A program made the position numbers and the translations under genes. This document shows positions 10,606 through 20,034 of a stretch of DNA of 64,000 nucleotides, one piece after another. The notes beneath the pieces were generated by a model. That model saw nothing but the letters and a program-made list of their open reading frames with translations, was not told the DNA's origin and searched no databases. Origin of the DNA: Thermodesulfobacteriota bacterium (GTDB lineage: Bacteria; Desulfobacterota; BSN033; UBA1163); NCBI GenBank assembly GCA_026415035.1, contig JAOAHX010000005.1:1-64000 (forward strand). The letters are read 5' to 3'. Within the stretch, counting starts at the first letter, position 1. Each line of letters begins with the position of its first letter.

Positions 10606-10758
10606 ATGTCCGGTGAAATTGGGAGGAGGTAAGACCGATCTTCATCGAATGATCAACCCTTAGGCACACAAGATATGGGGTGGGAAGATCGGTATGGAGG
10701 TATATCTTGTTAAATCGAGAAAAGAGGGGGAAAATGCAAAATAAGTCCAAAAATTTAC

Positions 10759-10787
10759 TTGACAAATTTCCATTTTAAAGGTATTTG
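10759..10787 (+). promoter_or_regulatory. Promoter of the dcw cluster (Pmra)
   Basis: Consensus -35 TTGACA (10759-10764), 17-bp spacer and a weaker -10 TATTTG (10782-10787). It lies just upstream of the three MraZ boxes and about 65 bases before the mraZ start. Confidence 0.7.
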
Positions 10788-10797
10788 TAATCGCTAA

Positions 10798-10822
10798 GTG
10801 GGAAAAAGTGGGATAAGGTGGT
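10798..10822 (+). promoter_or_regulatory. Three MraZ-binding repeats
   Basis: GTGGG at 10798-10802, GTGGG at 10808-10812 and GTGGT at 10818-10822 are spaced exactly 10 bp apart. This is the geometry of the repeats bound by MraZ between its promoter and its own gene, so negative autoregulation of the cluster is expected. Confidence 0.85.
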
Positions 10823-10852
10823 ATGGTTCCTTGAGGATCGAGGGGTGAAAGC

Positions 10853-11296
10853 GTGTTTCGTGGGCGATATGAGCATTCCATAGACTCGAAAGGGCGTATC
10901 AGCATCCCTTCCAAGTTCCGGGAAATCCTCAATAAAAAGTATGATGATCGCCTGGTGATCACCAATTTCGACCACTGCCTCCTCGCCTTCCCCTACGAAG
11001 AATGGTTCCAGTTGGTCGAGCAGAAGATCGGCTCCTTCTCCATCCTGAGAAAGGAGACCAGTTCCTTTCTCAGGTTTTTCTATTCCAGCGCGATCGATTG
11101 CAATCTCGATACCCATGGAAGGCTCTTGATCCCCCCGACCTTGAGGGAGTACGCCAAATTGAAGAAAGAGGTGGTCCTGGTCGGGGAGGGGCGATTCTTC
11201 GAAATCTTTGCAAAAGAGCAGTGGCTGGAAGTGGCCCAACAGGCCGAAGAGGGATTCGATCAGATCAGGGATACCCTGGCGAATCTTGGGATATAG
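10853..11296 (+). CDS. mraZ: Transcriptional regulator MraZ
   Basis: 147 residues starting at GTG (10853), fixed by the conserved opening MFRGRYEHSIDSKGRISIPSKFR. Two SpoVT/AbrB-type repeats each contain a DxxGR core (DSKGRISIPSKF and DTHGRLLIPPTL), as in the family. MraZ forms a ring that binds the direct repeats upstream of its own gene and represses the division and cell-wall cluster. It is the first gene of the cluster here, followed by rsmH. Confidence 0.97.
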   Translation: MFRGRYEHSIDSKGRISIPSKFREILNKKYDDRLVITNFDHCLLAFPYEEWFQLVEQKIGSFSILRKETSSFLRFFYSSAIDCNLDTHGRLLIPPTLREYAKLKKEVVLVGEGRFFEIFAKEQWLEVAQQAEEGFDQIRDTLANLGI

Positions 11297-11344
11297 GTGC
11301 CCCTGCCGGGTAGGGACTTAGGTTCAAGAGCTCTGAATTGAACA

Positions 11345-12250
11345 TTGAAGAAGGAGAGGGAAGGGATAAGACATATCCCGGTGATGGTCGAGGAGGTGAT
11401 GGCGCTTCTCCGTTGCGAACCCGGTCGGATCTATGTGGATGGGACGTTGGGCGGAGGGGGCCACGCGGAAGAGATCTTGAGACGGACCGGACCCGATGGG
11501 GTCGTCGTCGGAATCGACTGGGACGAGAAGGCCATCGAAGAGGCCTCCCGGAGGTTGAAGCCCTACGGAGATCGGATCAGGACGGTGAGGGAGAATTTTA
11601 CGCACCTCCCCGAAATCCTGAAATCGGCCGGCATCGAGGAGGTGGATGGAATCCTCCTCGATCTCGGCCTCTCCTCCCTGCAGATCGAGGACGAGGCGAG
11701 GGGATTTAGCTTCAGAGGGGAGGGGCCTCTCGACATGAGGATGGATGTGCGGTCTGAGGGGACGGCCGCAGATCTGGTGAACCGTCTATCCGTGCAGGAG
11801 TTAGAACACCTCCTGAGGGAGTATGGCGAGGAACGATGGGCGAAGCGAATCGCCAGGGCCATCGTGGAGGAACGAGAACGCGCTCCCATCCAGACCGCCC
11901 GCGACTTGAGCCGGATCGTCTACCGGGCGATCCCCAGACGGTCTCCGTCCAACCGGATCGATCCAGCGACCCGAACCTTTCAGGCCCTCCGTTTGGGGGT
12001 CAATCGCGAGCTGGAAAATCTAAAAGGGATTCTGGAGACCGGATGGAGGATGTTGAAGCAGGGCGGGCGATTCTGTATCCTCACCTTTCATTCCCTTGAA
12101 GACCGCCTGGTGAAACACTCCTTCCGGAGAATGGAAGAGGAGGGAAAGATGCGGGTCCTCACGAAGAGGCCCCTGACTCCTTCCAGGCAAGAAGTGAGGA
12201 TGAATCCCCGTGCCCGAAGCGCCAAACTGAGGTGCGCCGAAAGGAGATGA
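11345..12250 (+). CDS. rsmH: 16S rRNA (cytosine-1402-N4) methyltransferase
   Basis: 301 residues. The RHIPVMVEEVMALL opening, the SAM-binding segment YVDGTLGGGGHAEEIL, GILLDLGLSSLQIEDEARGFSFR and the C-terminal ILTFHSLEDRLVKHSFR are all diagnostic. It methylates C1402 in the decoding centre. A TTG start at 11345 is the only nearby start upstream of the conserved HIPVM motif. It overlaps ftsL in an ATGA arrangement, and the order mraZ-rsmH-ftsL is standard. Confidence 0.96.
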   Translation: MKKEREGIRHIPVMVEEVMALLRCEPGRIYVDGTLGGGGHAEEILRRTGPDGVVVGIDWDEKAIEEASRRLKPYGDRIRTVRENFTHLPEILKSAGIEEVDGILLDLGLSSLQIEDEARGFSFRGEGPLDMRMDVRSEGTAADLVNRLSVQELEHLLREYGEERWAKRIARAIVEERERAPIQTARDLSRIVYRAIPRRSPSNRIDPATRTFQALRLGVNRELENLKGILETGWRMLKQGGRFCILTFHSLEDRLVKHSFRRMEEEGKMRVLTKRPLTPSRQEVRMNPRARSAKLRCAERR

Positions 12251-12603
12251 AGGAAGCGAAGGTCCGAAGATCGGCCCGCACGGAAGGGGGGATGCTCTGG
12301 ACCGAGGGGAAAGGCAAGCCCAAGGGTCAGGGCCTTCCCCTCCGGAAATTCCTTCTTTTCGGTTCGCTCCTCTGCCTCTTGGTGGGGGCCTCCCTCTTTT
12401 ATGTCTGGACGAGGATTCGTGTCATTCAACTGGGCTACGACATCTCCAACGCCCTCCAGGAGAATCGGGCCCTTCTCGAGGCCAATAAGAGGATGCGTTT
12501 GGAGGTGGCCACCCTCAAATCCTTGGAGCGGATTGAACGGATCGCCGTCGAGGAGCTGAGGATGGTCAAACCCAAACCCGATCAGGTGATCGTGATCCGA
12601 TGA
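12247..12603 (+). CDS. ftsL: Cell division protein FtsL
   Basis: 118 residues from the ATG at 12247, which overlaps the rsmH stop (ATGA); a GTG at 12232 is an alternative. A basic cytoplasmic tail is followed by a single membrane helix (FLLFGSLLCLLVGASLFYVW) and a periplasmic coiled coil with regular Leu/Ile spacing (LENxxLLEANKRMRLEVATLKSLERIERIA). FtsL forms a complex with FtsB and FtsQ that activates septal synthesis. Sequence is poorly conserved in the family, so the call rests on topology and on position between rsmH and ftsI. Confidence 0.88.
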   Translation: MKEAKVRRSARTEGGMLWTEGKGKPKGQGLPLRKFLLFGSLLCLLVGASLFYVWTRIRVIQLGYDISNALQENRALLEANKRMRLEVATLKSLERIERIAVEELRMVKPKPDQVIVIR

Positions 12604-14576
12604 GACGGAAGCCCATCAACTGGTTCAAGATCAGGGCCATTTTCATCTCGATCGTGCTCTTCGGCTCTTTTCTCTGCATCGTTGGCCGGATGTTTCAGCT
12701 GCAGGTCCTCAAGAAGGAGGAGCTCTACAAGTTAGCCGCCAGGCAACAGTTGAGCCAGATCCCGATGGTCCCGAAACGGGGGGCGATCTGTGACCGGCGC
12801 GGCAATGAGCTGGCCGTGAGCATTGAGGTCGATTCCGTCTATGTCGATTCACGAAAGATCGTCGAAACGGAGAAGGCCTTTCTCAACCTCTCGGCCCTCT
12901 TTCCAGACGACCCGAAGGAACTGAGGAGGAAGTTGACGAGCAAGAGGTCTTTCGAGTGGATCGCCAGAAAGATCTCTCCCAGAGAGAGTGAGGCCGTAAG
13001 GGCCCTGCAGCTTCCAGGCCTCCATCTCCTCCGGGAGAACCAGCGATTCTACCCTTATGGCCAACTGGCGGCGCAGGTGGTCGGGTTCGTGGGGCTTGAC
13101 GGGAACGGCCTCGAGGGGGTTGAGCGGCACTACGATGCCCTGCTTCGTGGCAAGCCCGATCTCCTGACAGCCGAAAGAGATGCCAAGGGGCGGCTGTTGT
13201 GGACGGCCGGCGATCCCCGGGCGATCCTCAGAGAGCCTGTCCATCAGAACATCTTCCTCACCCTCGACAAACAGATCCAGCACGTGGCTGAAACGGAACT
13301 GAGCCATTCGGTCCAGAAGTGGGGGGCGAGCGGAGGGATGGTTCTCGTCATGGATCCGAAGACCGGCAGGGTGCTGGCCATGGCCTCCTATCCCTTTTTC
13401 AATCCCAATCAATTTCTGCAATACTCTCCCCGTTCGTGGAGGAATCGGGCCATTTCGGACGTCTTCGAGCCGGGGTCCATGTTCAAGGCCTTTTTAGCGG
13501 CTGCCGTTTTGGAAGAGAAGGTCGTTCAACCCCACGATTCGTTCTATTGCGAAAACGGGTCCTACACCGTGTCGGACTGGACGATCCGGGACTCTTCGAA
13601 ACATGGGTGGCTGACCTTTCAACAGGTCATCAAGGTGTCGAGCAATATCGGCGCAGCGAAGGCAGCCGAAAAGATCGGCAAAGAGAGGTTCTACCGATAC
13701 CTCTGTCACTTCGGATTTGGAGAGCGGACCCAGATCGGCCTTCCCGGAGAGGCCAAGGGGATTGTCAGGCATCCGAGATACTGGCCTCCCATCACCCTTC
13801 AGACGATCGCCTTCGGTCAGGGCATCGCCGTGACAGGCATTCAGATGGCAAGCGCCTTCTCCGCCATCGTCAATGGAGGGGTGCTCATGAGGCCGCAGAT
13901 TGTGGAGAAGATCACCGATGAGAAGGGAAGGGAGGTCCAGTCCTTCCAACCCGAGGAGGTTCGGAGGGTCATCTCGGAGGAGACCAGCCGGAAGGTCATG
14001 GCCCTGCTCAAAGGGACGACCGAAAAAGGCGGGACAGGCGAACAGGCCGTTCCACAGGGTTACGAGGTGGGAGGAAAGACGGGAACGGCGCAGAAGGTCG
14101 ATGGCGTTACGAGCGGATATTCCGAAGACAAATACACGGCCGGGTTCATCGGATATGCCCCTGCCGAAAACCCGATGATCGTGGTGCTGGTCGTGATCGA
14201 TGAGCCGAGAGGATCCCATTATGGAGGGACAGTGGCTGCCCCCGTGTTCAGGGCGATTGTGGAGAAGGTCCTTCCCTCTCTCAACATCCTTCCCCGAGGA
14301 ACCCTCGTCCTCAAGAAAGAGGCGGGTCCTCTGGAGCCTGAACCGGAGAGAGCCTGGCCTCCGATCGAAGGAGTCCGGATGGGAAAGGGGGCGGAGAAGG
14401 TGGTGATGCCCGATCTCACCGGATTGCCGATGAGGACGGCCCTGAGCCGAATCGAAGGAAAGGGTTTGATCATCCGGGTGTCGGGAAGCGGACGGGTGGT
14501 AGAACAGATCCCCAAACCTGGGACCGTGATCGATCGGGGCGAGATCTGTTATCTGAAGTTCGAATCGTCTTCGTAG
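12600..14576 (+). CDS. ftsI: Septal peptidoglycan transpeptidase (PBP3/FtsI) with a C-terminal PASTA domain
   Basis: 658 residues. It has a short cytoplasmic tail and one membrane helix (about 11-29), then a pedestal domain starting with the conserved RGAICDRRGNELA. The transpeptidase domain has SMFK (Ser293 nucleophile, Lys296), SSN (347-349) and KTG (493-495). After the catalytic domain a PASTA domain (about 598-657, VVMPDLTGLPMRTALSRIEGKGL) ends the protein, as in SpoVD-type enzymes but unlike enterobacterial FtsI. It cross-links septal peptidoglycan with FtsW. It overlaps ftsL by 4 bases. Confidence 0.96.
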   Translation: MRRKPINWFKIRAIFISIVLFGSFLCIVGRMFQLQVLKKEELYKLAARQQLSQIPMVPKRGAICDRRGNELAVSIEVDSVYVDSRKIVETEKAFLNLSALFPDDPKELRRKLTSKRSFEWIARKISPRESEAVRALQLPGLHLLRENQRFYPYGQLAAQVVGFVGLDGNGLEGVERHYDALLRGKPDLLTAERDAKGRLLWTAGDPRAILREPVHQNIFLTLDKQIQHVAETELSHSVQKWGASGGMVLVMDPKTGRVLAMASYPFFNPNQFLQYSPRSWRNRAISDVFEPGSMFKAFLAAAVLEEKVVQPHDSFYCENGSYTVSDWTIRDSSKHGWLTFQQVIKVSSNIGAAKAAEKIGKERFYRYLCHFGFGERTQIGLPGEAKGIVRHPRYWPPITLQTIAFGQGIAVTGIQMASAFSAIVNGGVLMRPQIVEKITDEKGREVQSFQPEEVRRVISEETSRKVMALLKGTTEKGGTGEQAVPQGYEVGGKTGTAQKVDGVTSGYSEDKYTAGFIGYAPAENPMIVVLVVIDEPRGSHYGGTVAAPVFRAIVEKVLPSLNILPRGTLVLKKEAGPLEPEPERAWPPIEGVRMGKGAEKVVMPDLTGLPMRTALSRIEGKGLIIRVSGSGRVVEQIPKPGTVIDRGEICYLKFESSS

Positions 14577-14631
14577 GAGAGGGGATGGCTTCACGGAGGA
14601 CCTCGAAGGTCGAACGTTTTAACGGGGGACC

Positions 14632-16158
14632 ATGGACCTGAGGCAATTGCTCGAAGGGGTGGCGGTGAGAAAGATCGACGGGAAGACCAACCCGGAGATC
14701 GCCGGCGTCGCCTACCACTCTCAACAGGTCGATCGGAATTTTCTCTTCGTGGCCATACGAGGCCTAGAGGTGGATGGCCATCGCTTCATCGGTGAGGCCG
14801 TCCGGAGGGGGGCGGTGGCGGTCCTCATGGAGGAAGGAGTCGCTCCGGAAGGCGTCACGGCCGTCTTCGTCGAAGATAGCCGGAGAGCCCTGGCAAGGGT
14901 GGCCTCAAACTTTTACGGCGACCCCTCATCTCGGCTGAGCCTGGTGGGGGTCACCGGCACGAACGGAAAGACCACGACCACCTATCTGATTGAATCGATC
15001 TTGAAACGGGCCGGGAGGGCCACCGGCGTGATCGGGACGATCAACTATCGTTACGGCCAGAAGACGATTCCGGCGCTCAATACCACCCCGGAGTCCCTCG
15101 ATCTCCAGAGGATCCTTCGGGAGATGGGGGATCACGGGGTTTCCCACGTGGTCATGGAGGTTTCCTCCCATGGCCTCGATCTGGATCGGGTCGCGGGATG
15201 CCACTTCGATGCCGCGGTCTTCACGAATTTCACCTCCGACCATCTCGACTATCATCAGACGCTCGAGCATTATTTTGAGAGCAAGAGGAAGTTCTTCAAG
15301 AAATTCTTGTTGGAGAGCCAGAAGGCCAAGAGGTTCGCCGTGACCAATGTGGATGATCCGAGGGGGGAGGAGATCGTGAAGGAGGTCCCTCTCCCCCTCG
15401 TCCGGTATGGCCTGGAACGTCCTGCCGAGGTCTCGGCCTCGGAAGTGACGCTCTCCTTCGAGGGGCTTTCCTGTCGGGTCAGGACGCCGGAGAACGATTT
15501 TCCTGTTCGATCTCGCCTGACCGGACGGTTCAACCTCTACAACCTCTTGGCCGCCGTGGCCACCGGTTATGGCCTTGGACTCCCTGCGGAGGTTTTGAAA
15601 GAGGGGATCGAAGCGGTGGAAGGGGTTCCGGGGAGGCTTGAAAAGGTAGAAAACCGGAAAGGCATCCACGTCATCGTGGATTATGCCCATACCCGGGACG
15701 CCTTGGAAAGGGTGCTGACTGGGCTGAGGGAGACCTTGGCCCGCTCTGACCGCGAGGGCAAGATCATCACGGTCTTCGGCTGCGGAGGAGACAGGGATCG
15801 GACCAAGAGGCCCCTGATGGGAGAGGTGGCTGCACGGTTAAGCGACCTGGTGGTGATCACCTCGGACAACCCGAGAACCGAAGACCCCCTGGCCATCCTT
15901 CAGGAGGTCGAAGCAGGCGTTCGCCCTCACGCCATCGAAGCCTTAGGGGAGGGTGGAAGGGAGTCGTGGCGTGCGAAGAAAGGGTATCTGAAGATCCCCG
16001 ATCGAAGGCAGGCCATCCGAACGGCCATCGATCTGGCCGAGCGGGGAGACGTCGTCCTGATCGCCGGCAAAGGCCACGAGGATTACCAGATCGTCGGCAG
16101 GAAGAGGTTCCCCTTTGACGACCGTCTCGAGGCCAAACGGGCCCTGGAGGAGGAATGA
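14632..16158 (+). CDS. murE: UDP-MurNAc-tripeptide synthetase (meso-diaminopimelate-adding)
   Basis: 508 residues in three Mur-ligase domains. The ATP-binding loop is [14 protein letters not shown]. The specificity motif D412-N-P-R415 (SDNPRTEDP) predicts meso-diaminopimelate rather than lysine as substrate. HYFESKRKFF follows the central EHLDY-like segment (SDHLDYHQT). It adds the third residue of the peptide stem in the cytoplasm. It lies between ftsI and murF, with a 4-base overlap with murF. Confidence 0.97.
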   Translation: MDLRQLLEGVAVRKIDGKTNPEIAGVAYHSQQVDRNFLFVAIRGLEVDGHRFIGEAVRRGAVAVLMEEGVAPEGVTAVFVEDSRRALARVASNFYGDPSSRLSLVGVTGTNGKTTTTYLIESILKRAGRATGVIGTINYRYGQKTIPALNTTPESLDLQRILREMGDHGVSHVVMEVSSHGLDLDRVAGCHFDAAVFTNFTSDHLDYHQTLEHYFESKRKFFKKFLLESQKAKRFAVTNVDDPRGEEIVKEVPLPLVRYGLERPAEVSASEVTLSFEGLSCRVRTPENDFPVRSRLTGRFNLYNLLAAVATGYGLGLPAEVLKEGIEAVEGVPGRLEKVENRKGIHVIVDYAHTRDALERVLTGLRETLARSDREGKIITVFGCGGDRDRTKRPLMGEVAARLSDLVVITSDNPRTEDPLAILQEVEAGVRPHAIEALGEGGRESWRAKKGYLKIPDRRQAIRTAIDLAERGDVVLIAGKGHEDYQIVGRKRFPFDDRLEAKRALEEE

Positions 16159-17591
16159 CCTTTACCCTCGAGGAGGTTTTGGAGGCTACAGGGGGAAGGC
16201 TCCTTTGCGGGAAAAGGGAGGTCGTCTTTCCGGCCATCTCGACCGATTCGAGAAGGATCACCGAGGGAGCCCTTTTCGTCGCCCTGAAGGGGAGGCGATT
16301 CGATGGCCATCAATTCGTCGTTGAGGCCCTGGCCAAAAGGGCCGGAGGCGTGCTGATCGAGGAGGGGAAGGCCGAAGAGGTTCAACGGGCGGCCCAATCC
16401 GAAAGGCCGGTCATCCTCGTGAAGGACACCCTTCGCGCCCTCGGTGACATGGCCAGGCATCGCAGGCAGAAGTTTGGTATTTCGGTCGTGGGGCTGACCG
16501 GCAGCAACGGAAAGACGACGACGAAAGAGCTAATCGCCGCCTGCCTTGAAACCTCCTTTCCGGTGCTCAAGACGATGGGGAACTTCAACAATCTGATCGG
16601 GCTTCCCCTCACCCTCCTCCAGTTGACCGGGAAGGAGAAGGTGGCTGTTCTCGAAATGGGAATGAATGTGCCGGGTGAGATCGGGCGGCTGACGGAGATC
16701 GCGGCCCCGGATGTGGGATTGATCACCAATATCCAGAGGGCCCACCTTGAGGGCCTGGGATCTCTGGAAAGGATCCAGCAGGAAAAAGGGGACCTCTTTC
16801 TGAAAATGAGACAGGATGGAACGATCATCGTGAATCTGGACGATCTCAGGGTGGTGGAACTGGGGAGGAAGTTTCCAGGCCGCAAGATCACGATCGGGAT
16901 CGAAAACCGGGCCGATATCATGGCCAAAGAGATCCGAACCGAGGGACGAGAAGGCACTTCCTTTCGACTCTTCCACGAGGGAGGGGAGGCCGAGGTTCGA
17001 CTCCCCTTGATCGGAAGGCATTTCGTCTATCACGGCCTCTTTGCAATCGCCACGGCCAAGCTCTTTGGAATCGGAACCGAGGAGATCCTGAAGGCCCTTG
17101 AGACCTTTCAACCCGCTCCCATGAGGATGGAGGTCCTCTCCCTCGAGGGCGGGGTGAACCTGATCAACGATGCTTACAATGCGAACCCGGATTCGATGGA
17201 GATGGCCCTCCGAACCCTCTCCGAGGTGAAAGGGGAGGGCCGGGCCATCGCGGTCTTAGGCGATATGTTGGAGCTGGGGGACTTTACCGTGGAGGCGCAT
17301 CGCCAACTGGGACGGAAGGCCGCCCTGTTCTCCATCGACCTGCTCCTCGTCATGGGGGAGGAGGCCGCCCTCGTGGTGGAATCGGCCCTCCAGGCAGGGA
17401 TGGCGCCTGATCGGGCCAAAAGGGTGTCGAGCCCTTCGGAGGCCGCTCGTCTCATAAAGGCCTTCGCCCGGCAGGGCGATTGGATCTTGGTGAAAGGGTC
17501 CAGGGGGATGGCCATGGAACGGGTGGTCGAGATCCTGAGGCGGGAGAAGGAGGAAAAAGATGCTCTATCATCTGCTCTACCCCCTTCATGA
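16155..17591 (+). CDS. murF: UDP-MurNAc-tripeptide:D-Ala-D-Ala ligase
   Basis: 478 residues. It has the Mur ligase N-terminal domain ([24 protein letters not shown]) and the ATP loop [35 protein letters not shown] and [17 protein letters not shown] are typical of MurF. It attaches D-Ala-D-Ala (made by Ddl, encoded downstream) to complete the pentapeptide stem. The start overlaps the murE stop, and the 3' end overlaps mraY by 32 bases, which suggests translational coupling along the operon. Confidence 0.97.
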   Translation: MTFTLEEVLEATGGRLLCGKREVVFPAISTDSRRITEGALFVALKGRRFDGHQFVVEALAKRAGGVLIEEGKAEEVQRAAQSERPVILVKDTLRALGDMARHRRQKFGISVVGLTGSNGKTTTKELIAACLETSFPVLKTMGNFNNLIGLPLTLLQLTGKEKVAVLEMGMNVPGEIGRLTEIAAPDVGLITNIQRAHLEGLGSLERIQQEKGDLFLKMRQDGTIIVNLDDLRVVELGRKFPGRKITIGIENRADIMAKEIRTEGREGTSFRLFHEGGEAEVRLPLIGRHFVYHGLFAIATAKLFGIGTEEILKALETFQPAPMRMEVLSLEGGVNLINDAYNANPDSMEMALRTLSEVKGEGRAIAVLGDMLELGDFTVEAHRQLGRKAALFSIDLLLVMGEEAALVVESALQAGMAPDRAKRVSSPSEAARLIKAFARQGDWILVKGSRGMAMERVVEILRREKEEKDALSSALPPS

Positions 17592-18636
17592 GTGGATCTC
17601 GGCCTTCAACGTCTTTCGATACATCACGATCCGGACCATCTATGCGATCCTGACGGCGTTGGTCATCAGTTTCGTCATCGGGCCCTGGTTGATCGAAAAG
17701 TTGAAGAGCTTACAGATGAGGCAGGTCGTGCGGGAGGATGTCCCCTCCAGACATCTTTCAAAGAACGGGACCCCGACCATGGGCGGAGGCCTGATCCTCT
17801 TGGCCTTTCTCCTTCCGACCCTTCTCTGGACCGACTTGACGAACCGTTACGTCTGGCTCGTCCTGTTGACCACCCTCGGCTTTGGCGTGCTCGGATTCGT
17901 CGATGATTACAAGAAGATCCAGGACAGGAACGGCATGGGGCTCAAGGCCCGATATAAATTTCCCATCCAGGTGGCCATGGGGTTGGCCGCAAGCGGGATC
18001 CTCTACGAGGCGATCGGCCTGGATTCGAGGCTCTCCTTTCCTTTCTTCAAGAGGCTGATGCCCGACCTCGGAGGGTGGTACGTCTTGTTCGGGATGTTCG
18101 TCATCGTGGGCACAGCCAACGCGGTCAATCTCACCGATGGGCTGGACGGGTTGGCCATCGGTCCGGTTCTCATCGCCAGCGGAACCTTCGTCCTATTCAG
18201 CTATCTGGCCGGCCATTACCAGCTGGCGAGCTACCTCCAGATCCCCTTTGTGAAGGGAAGCGGAGAGCTGACGATCCTGTGTGGATCGCTCCTCGGGGCG
18301 GGGCTCGGGTTTCTCTGGTTCAACACCTACCCGGCCCAGGTCTTCATGGGCGATGTGGGTTCGCTGGCCCTGGGGGCGTCCCTCGGAACGATCGCCCTCA
18401 TCACCAAGCAGGAGTTCCTTCTGGTGATCGTGGGCGGGATCTTCGTGGCCGAGACGCTTTCGGTCATCATCCAGGTCGTCTCCTATAAGCTAAGACGGAA
18501 GAGGGTCTTCCGGATGGCGCCCATCCACCACCACTTCGAATTGAAGGGGTGGGCTGAACCGAAGATCATCGTCCGGTTCTGGATCATCGGCATCATCCTG
18601 GGTTTGATCGCCATCGGCACCTTGAAGTTGAGGTGA
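17560..18636 (+). CDS. mraY: Phospho-MurNAc-pentapeptide transferase
   Basis: 358 residues, about ten membrane helices. Diagnostic motifs include [49 protein letters not shown] and the His-rich [15 protein letters not shown] near the C-terminus. It transfers phospho-MurNAc-pentapeptide to undecaprenyl phosphate, forming lipid I. The carrier is made by uppS, encoded elsewhere in this window. An AGGAGG site precedes the ATG at 17560, inside the end of murF. Confidence 0.98.
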   Translation: MLYHLLYPLHEWISAFNVFRYITIRTIYAILTALVISFVIGPWLIEKLKSLQMRQVVREDVPSRHLSKNGTPTMGGGLILLAFLLPTLLWTDLTNRYVWLVLLTTLGFGVLGFVDDYKKIQDRNGMGLKARYKFPIQVAMGLAASGILYEAIGLDSRLSFPFFKRLMPDLGGWYVLFGMFVIVGTANAVNLTDGLDGLAIGPVLIASGTFVLFSYLAGHYQLASYLQIPFVKGSGELTILCGSLLGAGLGFLWFNTYPAQVFMGDVGSLALGASLGTIALITKQEFLLVIVGGIFVAETLSVIIQVVSYKLRRKRVFRMAPIHHHFELKGWAEPKIIVRFWIIGIILGLIAIGTLKLR

Positions 18637-20021
18637 AGCGGAATCCCATGGATCTCAGGGGTCGGAAAGTCTTGGTCGTGGGTTTGGCCAGAACAGGGCT
18701 GGCCACCGTACGGTTCCTCCTGGAGAGAGGCGCCATCGTGAGCACTTCGGAGGCAAAGTCCGAAAGGGAGATGCAGGAGGTCGCCTCCCAGTTGAAGGGG
18801 GCCTCCATCCATTCCGAATGGGGAGGCCACTCGGTCGCTCTCTTCCTCGGTCAGGAGCTCATCGTTCTCAGCCCGGGGGTCGATCCTGGCCTTGAGCCGA
18901 TCAGGAAGGCCTTGGATCGGGGGATCGAGGTGATCAGCGAGATCGAACTGGCCAGCCGTTACCTCTCTCTCCCCATGATTGCGATCACCGGCACCAATGG
19001 AAAGACGACGACGACCCTTCTCATGGCGGCGATGCTCAAGGAAGAAGGGAAGAGGGTCGGTGTCGGGGGCAACATCGGAGAGCCTTTGATCCGCTTCGTC
19101 GAGAATGGGGGTCGGTGGGAGATCCTGGTCGTGGAGGTTTCGAGCTTCCAGCTGGAAGGGATCGATACCTTTCGGCCTGCGGGTTCGGTCTTACTCAACA
19201 TTACCGAGGATCACCTCGACCGATATCCGACCTTTGAGGACTACATCGAGGCGAAGCTCAGGATCTTTAAGAATCAGAGGCCCGAAGACATCGCCATTCT
19301 GAACCAGGATGACCCGATCATTCGGAAACACTTGGACCGGGTCAGGGCCAAGGCCTTCTTCTTCAGCCTCGAGCGAGAGGTGGAGGAAGGGTGTTTTTTA
19401 AACCGAGGCCAAATCCTTTTCCGGCGGGACGGGAGGGAAGAGACCTATGACCTGAGGCGGTCGGGCCTGAGAGGGATCCACAATGTCGAGAATGGGATGG
19501 CCGCGATCCTCGGGGCGAGGCTCTTCGGCGCTTCGAGAGAGGCGGTTCAGAGGGCCATCGACCAGTTCAGGGGGGTGGAACACCGCCTCGAATTTGTCCG
19601 GGAGATCGGGGGGGTGACCTATTATAACGACTCGAAGGGGACGAACGTCGGTTCTGTGGTCAAATCCCTCCAGAGCTTCGAGGCCCCGGTCATCTTGATC
19701 GCCGGAGGGAAGGACAAACAGACGGACCTCGGGCCCCTCAAAGAGTGGGTCCGGACCCGGGTGAAGCGGATGATCCTGATCGGCGAGGCCAAGGAGAGAA
19801 TGGCCAGGGAACTGGGCTCCCTGACGGACACGGTGAAGGCCGAAACCTTGGAAGAGGCCGTGCGGCTGGCCCATCGGTCGGCGAGCCGGGGCGACGTCGT
19901 CCTCCTCTCGCCGGCCTGTTCGAGCTTCGACATGTTCAAGGACTACCAGGAGCGAGGGAAAGTTTTTAAGGAGGCGGTCAACCGGTTAGTAGAAGATCCC
20001 TCGGCCGGATCTTTAACGTGA
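18633..20021 (+). CDS. murD: UDP-MurNAc-L-alanine:D-glutamate ligase
   Basis: 462 residues. The Rossmann-like N-terminus [15 protein letters not shown], the ATP loop [31 protein letters not shown] and [17 protein letters not shown] are the standard MurD landmarks. It adds D-Glu to UDP-MurNAc-L-Ala. The GTG at 18633 overlaps the mraY stop; an ATG at 18648 is an alternative start and would still include the nucleotide-binding strand. Confidence 0.96.
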   Translation: MKRNPMDLRGRKVLVVGLARTGLATVRFLLERGAIVSTSEAKSEREMQEVASQLKGASIHSEWGGHSVALFLGQELIVLSPGVDPGLEPIRKALDRGIEVISEIELASRYLSLPMIAITGTNGKTTTTLLMAAMLKEEGKRVGVGGNIGEPLIRFVENGGRWEILVVEVSSFQLEGIDTFRPAGSVLLNITEDHLDRYPTFEDYIEAKLRIFKNQRPEDIAILNQDDPIIRKHLDRVRAKAFFFSLEREVEEGCFLNRGQILFRRDGREETYDLRRSGLRGIHNVENGMAAILGARLFGASREAVQRAIDQFRGVEHRLEFVREIGGVTYYNDSKGTNVGSVVKSLQSFEAPVILIAGGKDKQTDLGPLKEWVRTRVKRMILIGEAKERMARELGSLTDTVKAETLEEAVRLAHRSASRGDVVLLSPACSSFDMFKDYQERGKVFKEAVNRLVEDPSAGSLT

Positions 20022-20034
20022 GAGGGTTTCATCG

